From: Hyaloraphidium curvatum
Taxonomy: Eukaryota > Monoblepharomycota > Hyaloraphidiomycetes > Hyaloraphidiales > Hyaloraphidiaceae
DNA length: 64,000 nt
NCBI GenBank assembly: GCA_025558095.1
Contig: JAIVFI010000003.1
Location: forward strand, 992,001-1,056,000
Direction: 5' to 3'
Every line of letters starts with the position of its first letter. The first letter of the stretch is position 1. The notes under the pieces are model-generated. The model had not been told where the DNA came from. It was given only the letters and a program-made list of their open reading frames with translations, and did no database searches. Positions 10,669 to 21,023 of the stretch are shown here, in pieces. A program made the position numbers and the translations under genes.

Positions 10669-12857
10669 TCAATCATCGAATAAGCCTGGAACGTCTCCAC
10701 CATCGCCGGCGTCCCCCCCGTCCCCGCCATCACCTGCATCCTGTCCGCCATCGTCGTTGCTGCCGTCCGGGTCGTCACCGCCAGTCCCGTCGTCCTGATC
10801 GGAGTTGCTGCTGTCGTCGTTATCGCCAGAGCTGCTGTCGTCGAGATTTTCCCCCTTGGTCACGTCGTCGTGTTTGCTTTTCTCGAGCTTCAGACCGCTG
10901 TTGGCCTTTTGAATCACCTCCTGGGCGTCAGGATCGACGGCGAGCAGGTTGAGGTCCTCGCCCCTCGTGTCGTCTAGCCCGCCCTTGTCGTCATCGTCGA
11001 ACGACAGCGAGTTGATGGCGTTCTGCACTTCATCGTCGCCCTGCGTCGGCGCTCCCCGCTCCCGGCCCGCGTCCCCAATATTGCCCGCCCGCAGCCTGGC
11101 CGTCCCGAACGCCTGCCGAGCATGGTCGTCAGTGCTAGCACGGCTCGATGCGACCTACGGACCCACCGGCGGGATGGCATCGTTGTCCGCAATCGCCGCC
11201 GCGATGCCGAGCTGCAGCAGCTGCGCCGTGTCCACGCCCGCGGTCGCGAAGAAGGGGTGTGCGAGCACGGTGCCGACGTCCTGTAGCCTCGTCACCGGGT
11301 TCGGGTCCAGCAGCTTGGTCAGCAGGTCCTTCAGATCCGCCAGAATAGTTGCATCCGTTACGGTTTGGTCGAGGGGCGTGAGGTCGATCGGGACTGTGAC
11401 GTCGGGGCGGCGGTATTGGCCCGACATGCCCGTCTCGCCCGCGGGGTACGGCATCACGGCGGGGTTCTGAATGGAACCGTATCCGGTGTACAGGTCCCAC
11501 AGGGAGATGCCGAGGGCCCAATAGTCCATGGGCTTGCCGTACAAGTTCTTCTTCAGCTTCCTCATCGCGGGCTCAAGATCCTTGAGCGCCTTCTTGATCT
11601 TGGGCGCCACCTGCTCGCGAAGTTGCTTTGCCTGCTTAAACGTAGGTCTGGTGCCCGAATTTGCGATAACCCATCGCGCGTATGCCGCTTCACCGTAGTA
11701 GTCGACGAGGTTTTGACGCAGGTCCTGGATTTCGAACTGAGTAACGGAGGTTGGTCAGCGAGGCATTCGGCAAGAAGCTCCGGCCAGGTCACCCACAAAC
11801 TTCATTGACTCGGGGCTGCGGTACGCCTGATTCTCGAACACAGGGAGCCCCGCCTTCGTTCCCGGCGTCGCTATCTCCGCCGTCTTTTTGTCGGCAATTG
11901 TTGTGCCGATCTGGTTCAGCGTGTCCTGCCAGATAACCTTGGGGTCGTTCTTGATGGCCGTGCCGAAGTCGGCCAACCTCACGGTTCGCTCGCCGTTCGC
12001 GCCGTTGACGATCAGAAACTGCGCAGGCTTAAGGTCGCTGATAGCCCGTGTAAGCCACAGGGAGCACCAGAAGGCGGGCGAAGCCATAGCATACCGGTGG
12101 ATGTAGCCCTTCCAGTGCATGACGCCGACGGCAATAAACATCTGCGCAATCAATTTCCTGGTGGCCTGGTCCGTGCTCGCGGGTTGGCCGGCATCAAACA
12201 AGCTGTCCATCGAGGCGTCCGCTGGAATGTCGCGCGGGTGAGCGTCTAGCAGGCACATGAGCAGAGTAACTACCCTTGTTCATGAACAGTGCGGCCCTAA
12301 ACTTCTTATTCCCGTTCTCTTGCGGCTCGGGAGCGGCGTCGTTGCCGAGGTACCTGCGGCAGTACGAGTAAGGCCATAAACTCCAGGTGAAGTCAACAGC
12401 CCGTGTGCTCGGGGATGCTACAATACCTCGCGATGAAGGGCAGGCCGTTCAGCTTGCTGCCCACAGCGATCTCGTTCCGCGCGTCCTCGAACATGTCATG
12501 GGCTTTTTTCCAGTCTTTTGATCCCATTTTTGCCGTCGGAAGCACAAATTCTTTGATGACGATCACGGGAGACTTGACGTTCATCGGCTTGGCCGAGTAC
12601 ACCCGGACATCGACGCTGCTGCCGAAGGACTGCAGCTTCTTCCACTTCTTGGTCGAAAGGAATTCCTTCTTCAGCACGTTGACGTTCTTGCTCGACAGGA
12701 GCTTGGCCTTCTTGAGCAGGGGCTCGAGCTTGGTGACCTTGGCACCGCCGGCGACCTTCTTCTTCTTCCTCTTGAATAGCGCGTCCGCGGGCGCCACCAG
12801 CGCGGCGAGGAGCACAATTGCCAGCAGCGCGACTAGCAGCGCGCGGAGGCGCGCCAT
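10669..12857 (-). CDS. secreted or lumenal protein kinase-like protein
   Basis: Exons: 12857..12427, 12353..12274, 12245..12095, 12037..11797, 11736..11167, 11112..10669; about 638 aa. It starts with a signal peptide (RALLVALLAIVLLAALVAPADA) and a basic KRKKKK patch. Kinase marks follow: VIVIKEFVLP (beta-3 Lys), ARNEIAVGSKL (alpha-C Glu), then, after removal of a 57-nt intron, HRDLKPAQFLIV, LADFGTA, YRSPESMKF and DYWALGISLWDLYTGYG. Catalytic Asp and DFG Asp are present, but the Asn of HRDxKxxN is Gln. The C-terminus is a Gly/Asp/Ser-rich acidic tail of ~60 residues. Between exons 2 and 3 the frame changes inside AAGGGTAGTTACTC (12268-12278): either a 28-nt intron (12273-12246) is removed, or one extra A at 12271 breaks the frame; the latter would give MNKG-VTLLMCLL, which looks more kinase-like. 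The substrate is unknown. Confidence 0.65.
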
Positions 12858-13443
12858 GGCGGCTCTAGTGCCGTGAGCTGGGGAGGACCGACGGTGGAGG
12901 GGGTTTGGGTCCTTAAAGCGGAGCTCTCACGGGTCCAATGACTCAAGATGGAATCACCCCCTACGATAAGATCACCAGGATCCCTTTCGTGAATCCCGCA
13001 GAAATAGCTATTCAATCTTCCAGAAATGGATGCATATTGCTGCAGGCACTAGACGTGCCAATACACCGCCTTTCGAACTCTTCGAACAACGGCACCACCT
13101 TCTTGTCCGCGAACGGCAGGATCTGCTTGCAGATCGCCCCGCACACGTCCTTCTCGGGATGGGCAAAGAAGTAGCTTTGATCCAGCTGTTTCAACGCCCC
13201 GGATGCGCGCGGCCCGCGGGACCAACCTGTTGAGCTGCCCCGCCCACGCCATCGACCCCTTGCTCCGCGTACCCGGCACCGCCTCGCCGCCCACCGCGCA
13301 CGCCAATCGAGTGCCCGGCGTCCTTGTCCGGGATGAACGATCGCGCGTCGACGTAGGCAGATGCACGCGGCTTCGGCCAGTTCTACCAATCTATCAGACT
13401 CCGAATCCAGCATAGAATAGTAACGTCATCCACCCCGCCTCCT
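12858..13443. other. intergenic region with a possible unrecognised gene fragment
   Basis: The upstream region of the kinase and the downstream side of the hydrolase. Apart from the candidate exons at 13012-13413 listed separately, nothing was recognised. Confidence 0.4.
13012..13413 (-). CDS. unrecognised exons, possibly a gene relic
   Basis: Two protein-like stretches lie in different minus-strand frames: ASAYVDARSFIPDKDAGHSIG and, about 120 bp further, LDQSYFFAHPEKDVCGA...ILPFADKKVVPLFEEFERR followed by a stop at 13012. They join in frame if an intron from GTGCGCGGTGGG to GAAACAG is removed. Composition is normal and unlike the Arg/Pro-rich shadow frames around it. No start codon could be placed, because a TAG stands just upstream of the first stretch. 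I do not recognise the family; it could be the end of a small gene or a remnant. Confidence 0.3.
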   Translation of the reverse strand: MLDSESDRLVELAEAACICLRRRAIVHPGQGRRALDWRARWAARRCRVRGARGRWRGRGSSTGWSRGPRASGALKQLDQSYFFAHPEKDVCGAICKQILPFADKKVVPLFEEFERRCIGTSSACSNMHPFLED

Positions 13444-14692
13444 TCACACGTGCTTCCCAGTTACGATGAACTCGACCATATCCCCCCCGACGGTCCCCCC
13501 CTCCCCGTCCGGCTTGCCGAAATCGTTCATGGCCCAGTTGTGCACCCTCCCCTTCCCGACCACCAGCACGTGCTTCCCCGGCGCCGCCTTTTCCGCGCTG
13601 CCGGTGAACTTCTCGGCGTCGGAGAGGAGCACCTCGCGTTCGCCGATGTAGCTGCGCGTGGGGGGCAACGCGGCGAGGGATTCGGGGGTGGCGAGGGCGG
13701 GGGAGACGAGCGGGTTGGAGAGGAGCTCCGCGTATTTCGCCCGCGTTTCGGGGTCCAAAGTGCGGTAATCCACGTCGCCGAGGACGTAGTGCGAGCCGAC
13801 GTAGTCCAGCAAGGGCTTGTCGAGCTGGTCGATCACGTTCAGCGGGTCCGCGAAGGAAGGGGAGGTGTGGCTGAGGTCAAGCCAAGGGGAAATGGGGACG
13901 ACGCGGGAGGGGAGGGGCAGCGAGCGCGCAAGGAGGTCCAGGCAAGTGGCCAGGACGAGGTTGCCGCCGGCCGAGTCGCCGGCTTGCGGGAAAGGGGCGC
14001 TTAGTCGGCAAAACGGGCACCGGGCGAAGAGTGGGACCAACCGAGGACGACCTTGCCGGGGTCTACGCCGCATTCGTCAAAGAGGTAGCTCCAGGCGCGG
14101 CGGACCTGCCCGAGCTGGTAGGGGAAGTGCTGTTCCGGCGCCAGCGCGTAGTCCACGCTGAGGATCTTGAACTTCGGGACGCGCTTGGTGATCTCGCCCA
14201 TGAGCTGGAGGTAGAAGGGAAGGTAAAGCATCGAGTCGTCGATCATGGCGAAGCCGCCTGTGGGTCGAACGCGATACAAAAGAGCTCGTCAGCGACGGAC
14301 GCGCTCCTTGCCGGCCCGGACCCACCTCCGTGAATGAACACGAGCACCAGATCGCAGTCCTTGGGCTGCAGCGCCTTGTCCCCGACCCACTGCACCCTCA
14401 CCCCCGCGTCCTCCCTCTTGCCCTCCAGCACCACCTTCTCCACCCCCTTCATCGCCGGGTCCCCGTCCCCGGGGGGCGGCGGCATGACCCACCGCAATTG
14501 GCGCACGGACAAGTTTCTGTTGCAGTAGCCCACGAAGCGGTTGAAGAAGTCCGAGCCGAAGGAGGAGCCGGGGGTCATGGGGCCGTATGCGAGGCGGGCA
14601 AGCAGCGTGCGCCAGGGGAGCACGAGCAGGATGTACGAGATGTGGCCGGCGACTTGGAGGCGCTCGAGCCACAGCGGCGCGCGGGCAAACAT
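13444..14692 (-). CDS. alpha/beta-hydrolase fold-3 (HSL-family) lipase/esterase
   Basis: Three exons: 14692..14326, 14257..14042, 13982..13444 (introns 68 and 59 nt); 373 aa. The hormone-sensitive-lipase family marks appear only after splicing: oxyanion-hole HGGGFAM across intron 1 and nucleophile elbow LAGDSAGGN across intron 2. SVDYALAPEQHFP and SPWLDLSHTSPSF are further family segments; YIGEREVLLSDAEKF probably carries the catalytic Asp and GRVHNW the His. The N-terminus has a hydrophobic segment (HISYILLVLPWRTLLARLAYG), suggesting a membrane anchor. A second member, with about the same layout, lies at 19.1-20.4 kb. The natural ester is unknown. Confidence 0.83.
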
Positions 14693-15128
14693 CGCGGCGG
14701 GCTTCGGCAGGAACGGCGACGCGCCGCGGGGGAACGGGGCCGGTCGCGTCCACTAGAGAGCGCGGGCTCCTCGCGCGACGATGAGACGCGCCCGATGAGG
14801 CGCGCGGTCGTCGGCGCGGCGAGGGAGGCAACGGCGACGAAAACCACCGGGGGCTTGGGTGGCGTATCTGGCGCGTGGCCCCAAGCGGCCGGTCGCCCGG
14901 CCGTCCGTCCAAACCAAAAGCCCGGATGGCCGGATGGCTAGTGCCAAAGCTGCATGCTGATGGTTCAAGATGTGCAGCTGGAGAATTGGGAGCTTAAGAA
15001 CCGAAAGAGGCGAAGGTCGGGGACACGGACAGGAGGTCAGACCGATCGAGTTCACATGGCTTCTCCCGCCGCGTTCCCTCCGCGGCACTCTACATCGCAT
15101 CAAGACCGTCCCGGCGCACCACCGCCGC
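14693..15128. other. intergenic, same-strand spacer
   Basis: This spacer lies upstream of the hydrolase and downstream of the GFA-type gene. Nothing recognisable was seen. Confidence 0.4.
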
Positions 15129-15735
15129 CTACTCGTCCACCGTCTCGGGCCCGAACCCCTTGTGCTTGGGCAGCCCGTCCTTGATCGGCACCACCGTCTC
15201 CTCGTAGCAGAAGTGGCACTCGGGCTTGAACTCGAGGGCGGGGATGGTGGCCGCGTAGACGTCGTAGAGTCCCATACCTTTCGCAGAAACCGCGGAGACG
15301 GGGAGAATGCCGCGCCACGGCCCCGAAAGAAGAGAATCAGCGCGCTTGCCCCGCCCATCGCACGGCATCCGCCCACCGGGATGCTCCGTCATCACGTGCC
15401 CACCGCACTTGGTGCACCACATCCGCCCGCTGCCCTCGGTCTTGTTGAATTTCCCCAGGAGCTCCTCCCCCTGCGTCACCTTAACCTTGTCCTTGGGCCA
15501 CAGGGTGAACGCGTTGACCGGGCCGGCGGACCAGGAGCGGCACGACTGCGCGCGCGCGATGGGGCGCCGGCGGGGCAGGAAACGGACGGGCGGCGCGGGA
15601 AGGCGCGTCAGCGTCGCCGGGGGACACCTCCGCCGCGCGCCCTGCCTCGCAGTGGCAGTAGCCCATCTTGACCGGCGCGCCCGCGGTCTCCAGCTTCACG
15701 GCGCCGCAGAAGCACTTGCCCTCGTAGGTCGACAT
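15129..15735 (-). CDS. GFA/CENP-V-type zinc-binding protein
   Basis: Three exons: 15735..15646, 15545..15377, 15277..15129; 135 aa, normal for a single GFA domain. Members of the family include glutathione-dependent formaldehyde-activating enzyme and many uncharacterised Cys-rich proteins. Zinc-ligand motifs: CFCGAV, YCHCESC and WCTKCGGH. The first intron (100 nt) is a GC-AG intron: the exon ends TGCCACTGCGAG, the intron starts GCAGGG, and only this junction restores the invariant CHCESCRSWSAGPV; no GT donor gives it. The second intron (99 nt) is GTGGGC...AAAG and yields HPGMGLYDVYAA. The specific function is not predictable. Confidence 0.82.
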
Positions 15736-16151
15736 GGCGTCGGTGTGTGTGCGCGGGTTGCAAGGTGCGGCGGGGACGCGGGATGCTTGGTCAGCGCCGA
15801 TCGGCCAAACTGAACACGATCCGCGCGTCTCCCGAGGATTTATGGAAGCGGAGGCGCAGCGGCTGCGCATGATTCGGAGAGCATCCGCATTTCGGGATCA
15901 CGGGGCGGTCATTTGCCGCTGCGGGGCCACAGCGCGGAAGCCCCGGAGGTTCAGGAGAGCCTGCTGATCCATCCGCCGCCGCATCATGCATCACGCAGTC
16001 GCGCCCCCCGCGCGCCTCGACTCTATCCTGCTCTGCCACGTGCAATGTACAAGATCGTCGCGGTATGCCGGTATCCCGGCTATCTTACATCCGTCTTTTT
16101 CACCGTCCTCGGCCAACCATTATCGTCTCCAACTCCATTTCGACCGTCCAG
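15736..16151. other. intergenic, same-strand spacer
   Basis: This stretch is upstream of the GFA-type gene and downstream of the low-complexity gene on the same strand. No feature was recognised. Confidence 0.4.
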
Positions 16152-17960
16152 TCACGCCTTGCCCGCGGCCCCCCACATCCCCCTCCCCACCTTGGGCGGC
16201 GGCGGAAACGTGTACGTATGCCTCTGCACCGCGGGGGGCTGCCACCCGCCCAGCGCCACCGACAGCGGCGGCAGCTTCTCCCTCCCGAGCTCGCCCGACG
16301 CCCCCGAGGGCGGGGTGTACGACCGCTCGGTGGCGGTGGTCCCGCAGTCCGGCGGCGTCGCGCTGCCCGTCCGCGCCGGTCCCGTCGGCGCGAACTCGTC
16401 AAAGGTCATCGGCCCCGTCCACCGCTTGGGCACCGGCGGCGGGCCGGGCAGCATGAACGTCGCCTTGTCGTAGGGTTTCGCCAGCCGCGCGGGGGCGGAC
16501 CGGACCGACGCGTCGTCGCGCGGCGCGGACCCTGTCGAGCCGGGGCGCTTGTGCCGCCCCCTGTGCGCAGCCACGCGCTGCGCCCATGCGTTGCGCTGCT
16601 CCGCGGCGCGGACCAGCGCGGCGCCCGGTCCCGCGGCGGAGGCGGACGGCCTGCGCGAGGGGGAGGGCGGGGCGGATGGGGAGCGCAGGCCCGGTGGTGG
16701 GGGGTCCGATGCGAGGGGGGCGAAGTAGGGCTTGGTGCCCGGTGAGGGGCGCATCGGGCGCGGGGAGGTGATTTTGGGGGGTTCGGCGCTGCCCGCCTGG
16801 GATTTGAAGGGGGAGGTGGGCGAGTTGAGGAGGCGGGAGAGGGAGGTGAGGGCGGCGTCGTTCATGCGGGGGGGAGGGGTGCGTTCCCGCTGCGCCGTGG
16901 CGAGGGGGGTCGGGTATGCGGCGGAGGGGGCCGAAGGGGGGGAGGTGACGCCGGGGGAGTCGACCCAGGCGGCGGTGCGGCTGTACCAAGGGAAAGATTG
17001 CTCGTTCCCGGACGGGGGCGTGCCGGCCGCCGAAGGTGGCGCATGCAAGTACGTCGGCGCGGCCGGGGGCGTGTACACCGCTGCCGGAGGGGTGAACACC
17101 GGCAGGGGCGTCACGGCGGGCACGCTCTGCGACCGCTGGTGGTACCATTCTGCCGCGGGGATGATGGCGTACCCCGACCGGGGCGGGTGGTGCGCGTAGG
17201 CGATGGGCGGCGGCGGCGGCGCAAAGTGCGGCTCGTACGCATGCAGCGATGCGTACGAGGTCGACGTCGGGGTGCCGTACCCGGCGCTGCCGTGCGTGCT
17301 GCCGTACGCCTCGGGCGGCGTGCCGAACCCGTAGTCCGCGTCCGCGTGCGGCGCGTATCCGTACGACCCGTAGCGCGAATGCGCATCGGCGTGCGCGCGG
17401 TCGGCGCTGTCCGTCTGCACCTGCTCCGATTTCATCTCGTCGCCCACCTGCTGCACCAGCGCGGCGGTGACGTCCCTGGGCCCCGCGACGCGGTCGAGCA
17501 CGCGCGACCAAAGCCTGCGCATCGTCGAGGGGTCCGCGCGGGCGGCGGTGCGCACGGCATAGCACAACCGTTCCGTTGAGGGGAAGTGCGGAAAGTCCTC
17601 GAGCGCGGCAATCACCGGAGCGCAGTCGACGAAGCGGTAGGCCTGGGCGCGCGAGCAGCCCCACGTCTTGAAGTAGTGCTCGACCTTGAACGCGGCGGTG
17701 CCCTCGGCGTCGGGGTCGTGGCCGTCCGCGAACTTGTACAGCTTGTTCTTGACGATGTGTGCCAGCGCGACGACGGTGTCGCGGAACTCGTCGCGGCGGC
17801 GCGCGTCGTCGTCGGCCGTACGGCGCAGGGCGTCCTTGTCCTTGCCGCCGCGCAGCACGGCGGCCGACACGCGGCGCTCCCAATAGCGCAGCTCATCCGA
17901 GGGAGATGCAAAGGAGGAGGAGGCCGGCCCGTCGACGGGCGGCGCGGGCGGCCGGCCCAT
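16152..17960 (-). CDS. low-complexity protein with an N-terminal ParB/phage-like helical domain
   Basis: Single exon, 602 aa. Residues about 20-180 look folded: EFRDTVVALAHIVKNKLYKF, VEHYFKTWGCSRAQAYRFVD, then FPSTERLCYAVRTAARADP, MRRLWSRVLDRVAGPRDVTAALVQQV. The order 'SRxxAYRxIDxAxVxxxL ... PTSExxxRPL ... VWxxVxxxAGxxTAxxV' is what I know from bacterial and phage ParB-like/DUF helix-turn-helix proteins, so I infer a DNA-binding helical domain of that kind. The remaining ~420 residues are Pro/Ser/Tyr/Ala-rich with GYG/YGS-type stretches and no visible domain. No transmembrane segments. No intron is needed. Function unknown; a transcription or chromatin role is only a guess. Confidence 0.62.
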   Translation of the reverse strand: MGRPPAPPVDGPASSSFASPSDELRYWERRVSAAVLRGGKDKDALRRTADDDARRRDEFRDTVVALAHIVKNKLYKFADGHDPDAEGTAAFKVEHYFKTWGCSRAQAYRFVDCAPVIAALEDFPHFPSTERLCYAVRTAARADPSTMRRLWSRVLDRVAGPRDVTAALVQQVGDEMKSEQVQTDSADRAHADAHSRYGSYGYAPHADADYGFGTPPEAYGSTHGSAGYGTPTSTSYASLHAYEPHFAPPPPPIAYAHHPPRSGYAIIPAAEWYHQRSQSVPAVTPLPVFTPPAAVYTPPAAPTYLHAPPSAAGTPPSGNEQSFPWYSRTAAWVDSPGVTSPPSAPSAAYPTPLATAQRERTPPPRMNDAALTSLSRLLNSPTSPFKSQAGSAEPPKITSPRPMRPSPGTKPYFAPLASDPPPPGLRSPSAPPSPSRRPSASAAGPGAALVRAAEQRNAWAQRVAAHRGRHKRPGSTGSAPRDDASVRSAPARLAKPYDKATFMLPGPPPVPKRWTGPMTFDEFAPTGPARTGSATPPDCGTTATERSYTPPSGASGELGREKLPPLSVALGGWQPPAVQRHTYTFPPPPKVGRGMWGAAGKA

Positions 17961-19142
17961 GCCCCTTTGGAGGTGGAAAAATCCCTGGAGACGTTGCGGA
18001 GACGCGGTGAGCTCGGCTCGGCGGCGCAGACCCGCGCGCCCCCGGCGCAGATGGCACTAAAATGGCCGCCATTTAAATGCCGGGCGAGATCCGGGCCAGA
18101 CAGAGGGCAGGGCCCCCGCCCCGGGAGGCCACCCGCCCGGGGTCCGCCACCCGCCCCGGCCCCCCCGGCCGTCGGACCGTCCGATCCTCACCTAATTCGC
18201 CGTTTTAAGGCGTCCACTTAAACGTCCATCGCCCGCCGGGCCCGATTCGCCCGCGCGGCCACGGCACCGCTCCCGCTTATCGGGGTCCTCCGCGCCCGCC
18301 CTCTCCCGGGTATCCGCGCGCCGCCGCCGCCACGCCGCCCGGCCGGTATCGCGGGTATCGCCGCTAGCAGCGCCGCCGCATGCCAGGGGCGCACGCGGCG
18401 ACGCGTCGGGCAGCGTGAATCGGTATAGAGGCTCGATAGAGTTCGTCCAGCCGCCGACCGCTGCCGTCGCGTCTCCGTATCCCTGGTCTCACTATAGACG
18501 CAAACTCTAAATCCGTAATCTCCCGCCGGTCACCAGGTCACCGGTAGCTCCCCGGGCATCGCCCGCCGCCCTCCCCAGGCCGGTAGCCCCTCCCCACGTC
18601 CCCGGGGGACCGTCCGAAGCCCCATCACGTGGGGTCCCGCCTTGCCGCCTTTCGGCGCGTCCCACGTCATGTTGGCCCATCTCACTGTGGCGAGGGCCGC
18701 AGAGCTGTCGGTCGCTTCCTGCAGCGATAAAGAAGGTGCCATCCGCCGTCCGCATGCGGCCCACCGCGCCCTGTGTTGCTCTTCGGTACAAGCGGCGTCG
18801 GGTCGGGCGGCGGGCAATGTCCGACCGAGCCGCCGCGGTCCCGAATCCCCGCCCGAACCGACCAAAACGGTCGAGCCGGAAACCAGGCCTTATTATCGGG
18901 CGGGATCGGGTATCCTGCGGGTGAGCGGAGGCCGCCGGCCGTGGGGAACTTTATGGAGGCGCAACACCGCGGACGTTCTCGACCGCGGTCCAGATCTGCG
19001 CGATCGTCGCGGGTCGGAGCCCCGGCGAAAGCTTCCAGTCCGACCGTTGCTTCCGATGCCTTATTCAGATGGTTTCTCTGCCAATATATACGCTCTCTCG
19101 GGGCCGGTACAGCCGTCCCCTGACTCGCGCTGCCCCCCCATA
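17961..19142. other. 1.2-kb gene-free region
   Basis: The largest stretch without a supported gene. It is the shared 5' region of the ParB-like gene and the 3' side of a hydrolase. Long frames here are Arg/Pro-rich and repeat no domain. It includes the palindrome at 18060-18074. I looked for tRNA-like A/B boxes and found none. Confidence 0.45.
18060..18074. promoter_or_regulatory. palindrome AAATGGCCGCCATTT, YY1-like
   Basis: Perfect 7-bp arms around a central C, about 100 bp upstream of the ParB-like gene's start on the minus strand. Each half contains GCCAT/ATGGC and the right half reads GCCGCCATTT, close to the animal YY1 core. That a fungal factor uses it is inference. Confidence 0.3.
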
Positions 19143-20369
19143 TCAGATACCCAGCTTCGCCCTCGCCCAGTTGCACTGGTACGACAGCGCATCGTCCGCC
19201 TCGCTCATCCACCCGAAGAAACAGTTGTACGTGTGTTCCATGCAGTCCTGCTCGATGTACTTGACGTCCTTGACCCCCGCTCCGTTGAGCTTCTTGACGA
19301 ACGCCCGCGAGTCCCCCGCCAGGACCTCGTGCGACCCGGTCATCACCAACACCGAAGGCCACTCGCCCTCCCTCGCCACCGGCTTCATGCACGGCAGGTC
19401 CATCGGCCCGTAGCTCCGCCCCGCGAAGCACAGCCCGCCCACGGTGCGCGCGTCGTCCGGGAGGATAATGCCGTCGATGTCGCCGTTGGCGTCGATGGTG
19501 TCGTAGGAGAAGGTGAGGTCGATGTAGGGGGAGAGGAGGACGGCGGCGCGGGGGAAGGGGAGCGAGGGGTCGTGCGAGATGGTGAGGAGGAGGTTGGCGG
19601 TCATCCCTCCACCTGGCCGCGACGGACGAACGCGAGGCAGAGGCATCAGCATAATGAAAGCCGCCGATCGATGCGCCCACGCACCGGCAGAGTCCCCGCC
19701 GATCACAAGCTTCTCCGCGCCGTACTTGTCCACGCAGTACCTGTAGGCATCCAGGCAATCCGCGATCGTCTCCTCCCTCAGATCGGCCTCGGGCACCCTC
19801 CTGTAATCCGGCACCACCACCTCGACGCCGCCCATCCGCGCGCTCATCTCCGCCGCGAACCCCCGCCACGCGTGCCCGCGCCCGCCGATGTACCCGCCGC
19901 CGTGGATCCACAGGATCGCGCCGGGCGCGGTGCACTGCGCGACAACGTTGGCGCGGACGGTCTCGATGGGGACGCCGGCGGGGGTGGTGCCCTGGGAGAC
20001 GGAGTAGTCGGGCCTGAAGGGGATCAAGAGCGCGGCCAGGCCGTCGGTCTTGGCCCGCGTGTCCTGCGAACCACCGCGTCAGCCACGATCGTCCGCGGTG
20101 GGTGCGCGCGGGAGGCCCACCTCGACGCTCTTGATCGGCCTCTTCCCGGCGTTCAGCATCGCCGAGAAGGCCCTCGCGTCCCACGACAGCTTCGCGGCCT
20201 CCCAGCTCTTGGCCACCCTCTGGTTCCACGGCCTGAGCACGCCCCATTTCAGGAGCAGCTTGATGGTGCCGTGCACGAGGAGCGCGGTGCGGAGGGAGAA
20301 CCAGTCGCCCAGGCGCTGGAGGAAGGAGGGGGACAGGGGGGCGGGGGGGTAGTAGGCGGTGGCGGGCAT
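19143..20369 (-). CDS. alpha/beta-hydrolase fold-3 (HSL-family) lipase/esterase, second member
   Basis: Three exons: 20369..20121, 20063..19685, 19612..19143 (introns 57 and 72 nt); 365 aa. Family marks: IHGGGYIGG (oxyanion hole), VVPDYRRVPEAD, and GGDSAGGGM, completed only when the intron inside the nucleophile elbow is removed. SGSHEVLAGDSRAF-type segment TGSHEVLAGDSRAF supplies the likely Asp and EHTYNCFF the His. The N-terminus has a hydrophobic segment (TALLVHGTIKLLLKWGVL). It shares an intron at the GDSAG elbow with the hydrolase at 13.4-14.7 kb, suggesting an old duplication. The substrate is unknown. Confidence 0.83.
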
Positions 20370-21023
20370 GGCGGATAAGGGCGTTGAACGCGCGCGGAAA
20401 ATGCGGCGGCGGAGGCGCGGCGCGGCGGGGGACGGGGGACAATGTCGGGCGGGGTGGTGCGCAAGGGCGGGGCGGATAATCCGCGGCGCTGTCGCCCAGC
20501 GCCCGCATCCATGGCGCACCCAGCAAACTCCGCGATGCTTCCGGGAAACGAGCTTGGGTACGTCGAGTCAGCACGCATGATGGGGGTGAGGCCTTGGGGG
20601 GCTAGCAGCGCTTGGGAGACATGTGTATTGGATTCCTGGAATCACATTCGGAGCGGAGAGAGGAAAGGATGAATCCATCCAGGCAATTCGAATCGTGGGA
20701 GGCGGTCTCTGCAAAGCATCGCATCCGAAAGCGGGGAGATACCCGTTTGTGCGAGGAGCCGGCGGCGTCCCGAGAAGCTTTCCGGGACGGGTCGGCGATC
20801 CAGAATGGAAGGGCGGAGCTGAATGCCACGAACCTGGGATACCCTCCTCCATGCTGCCACAGGGCCGCGATGATCGGGATGGCAATGCAGATCGGATTCC
20901 TGGCCCGTTCATGGTCCGGCTCGGGCCACGAACCTGAAGCGAACTGCGACACGCATTTGGTCACGTCTGGAACGAAGGCCATCAGCTACGAGACTCACGT
21001 AGCTGCAAATGCCGGCCCGTCCA
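20370..21023. other. intergenic region, no gene seen
   Basis: The spacer lies between the start of the hydrolase and the stop of LTO1, both on minus. Frames of 100-140 codons exist on both strands but lack domains and splice logic. The base composition is less GC-rich than the coding neighbours. Confidence 0.4.
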
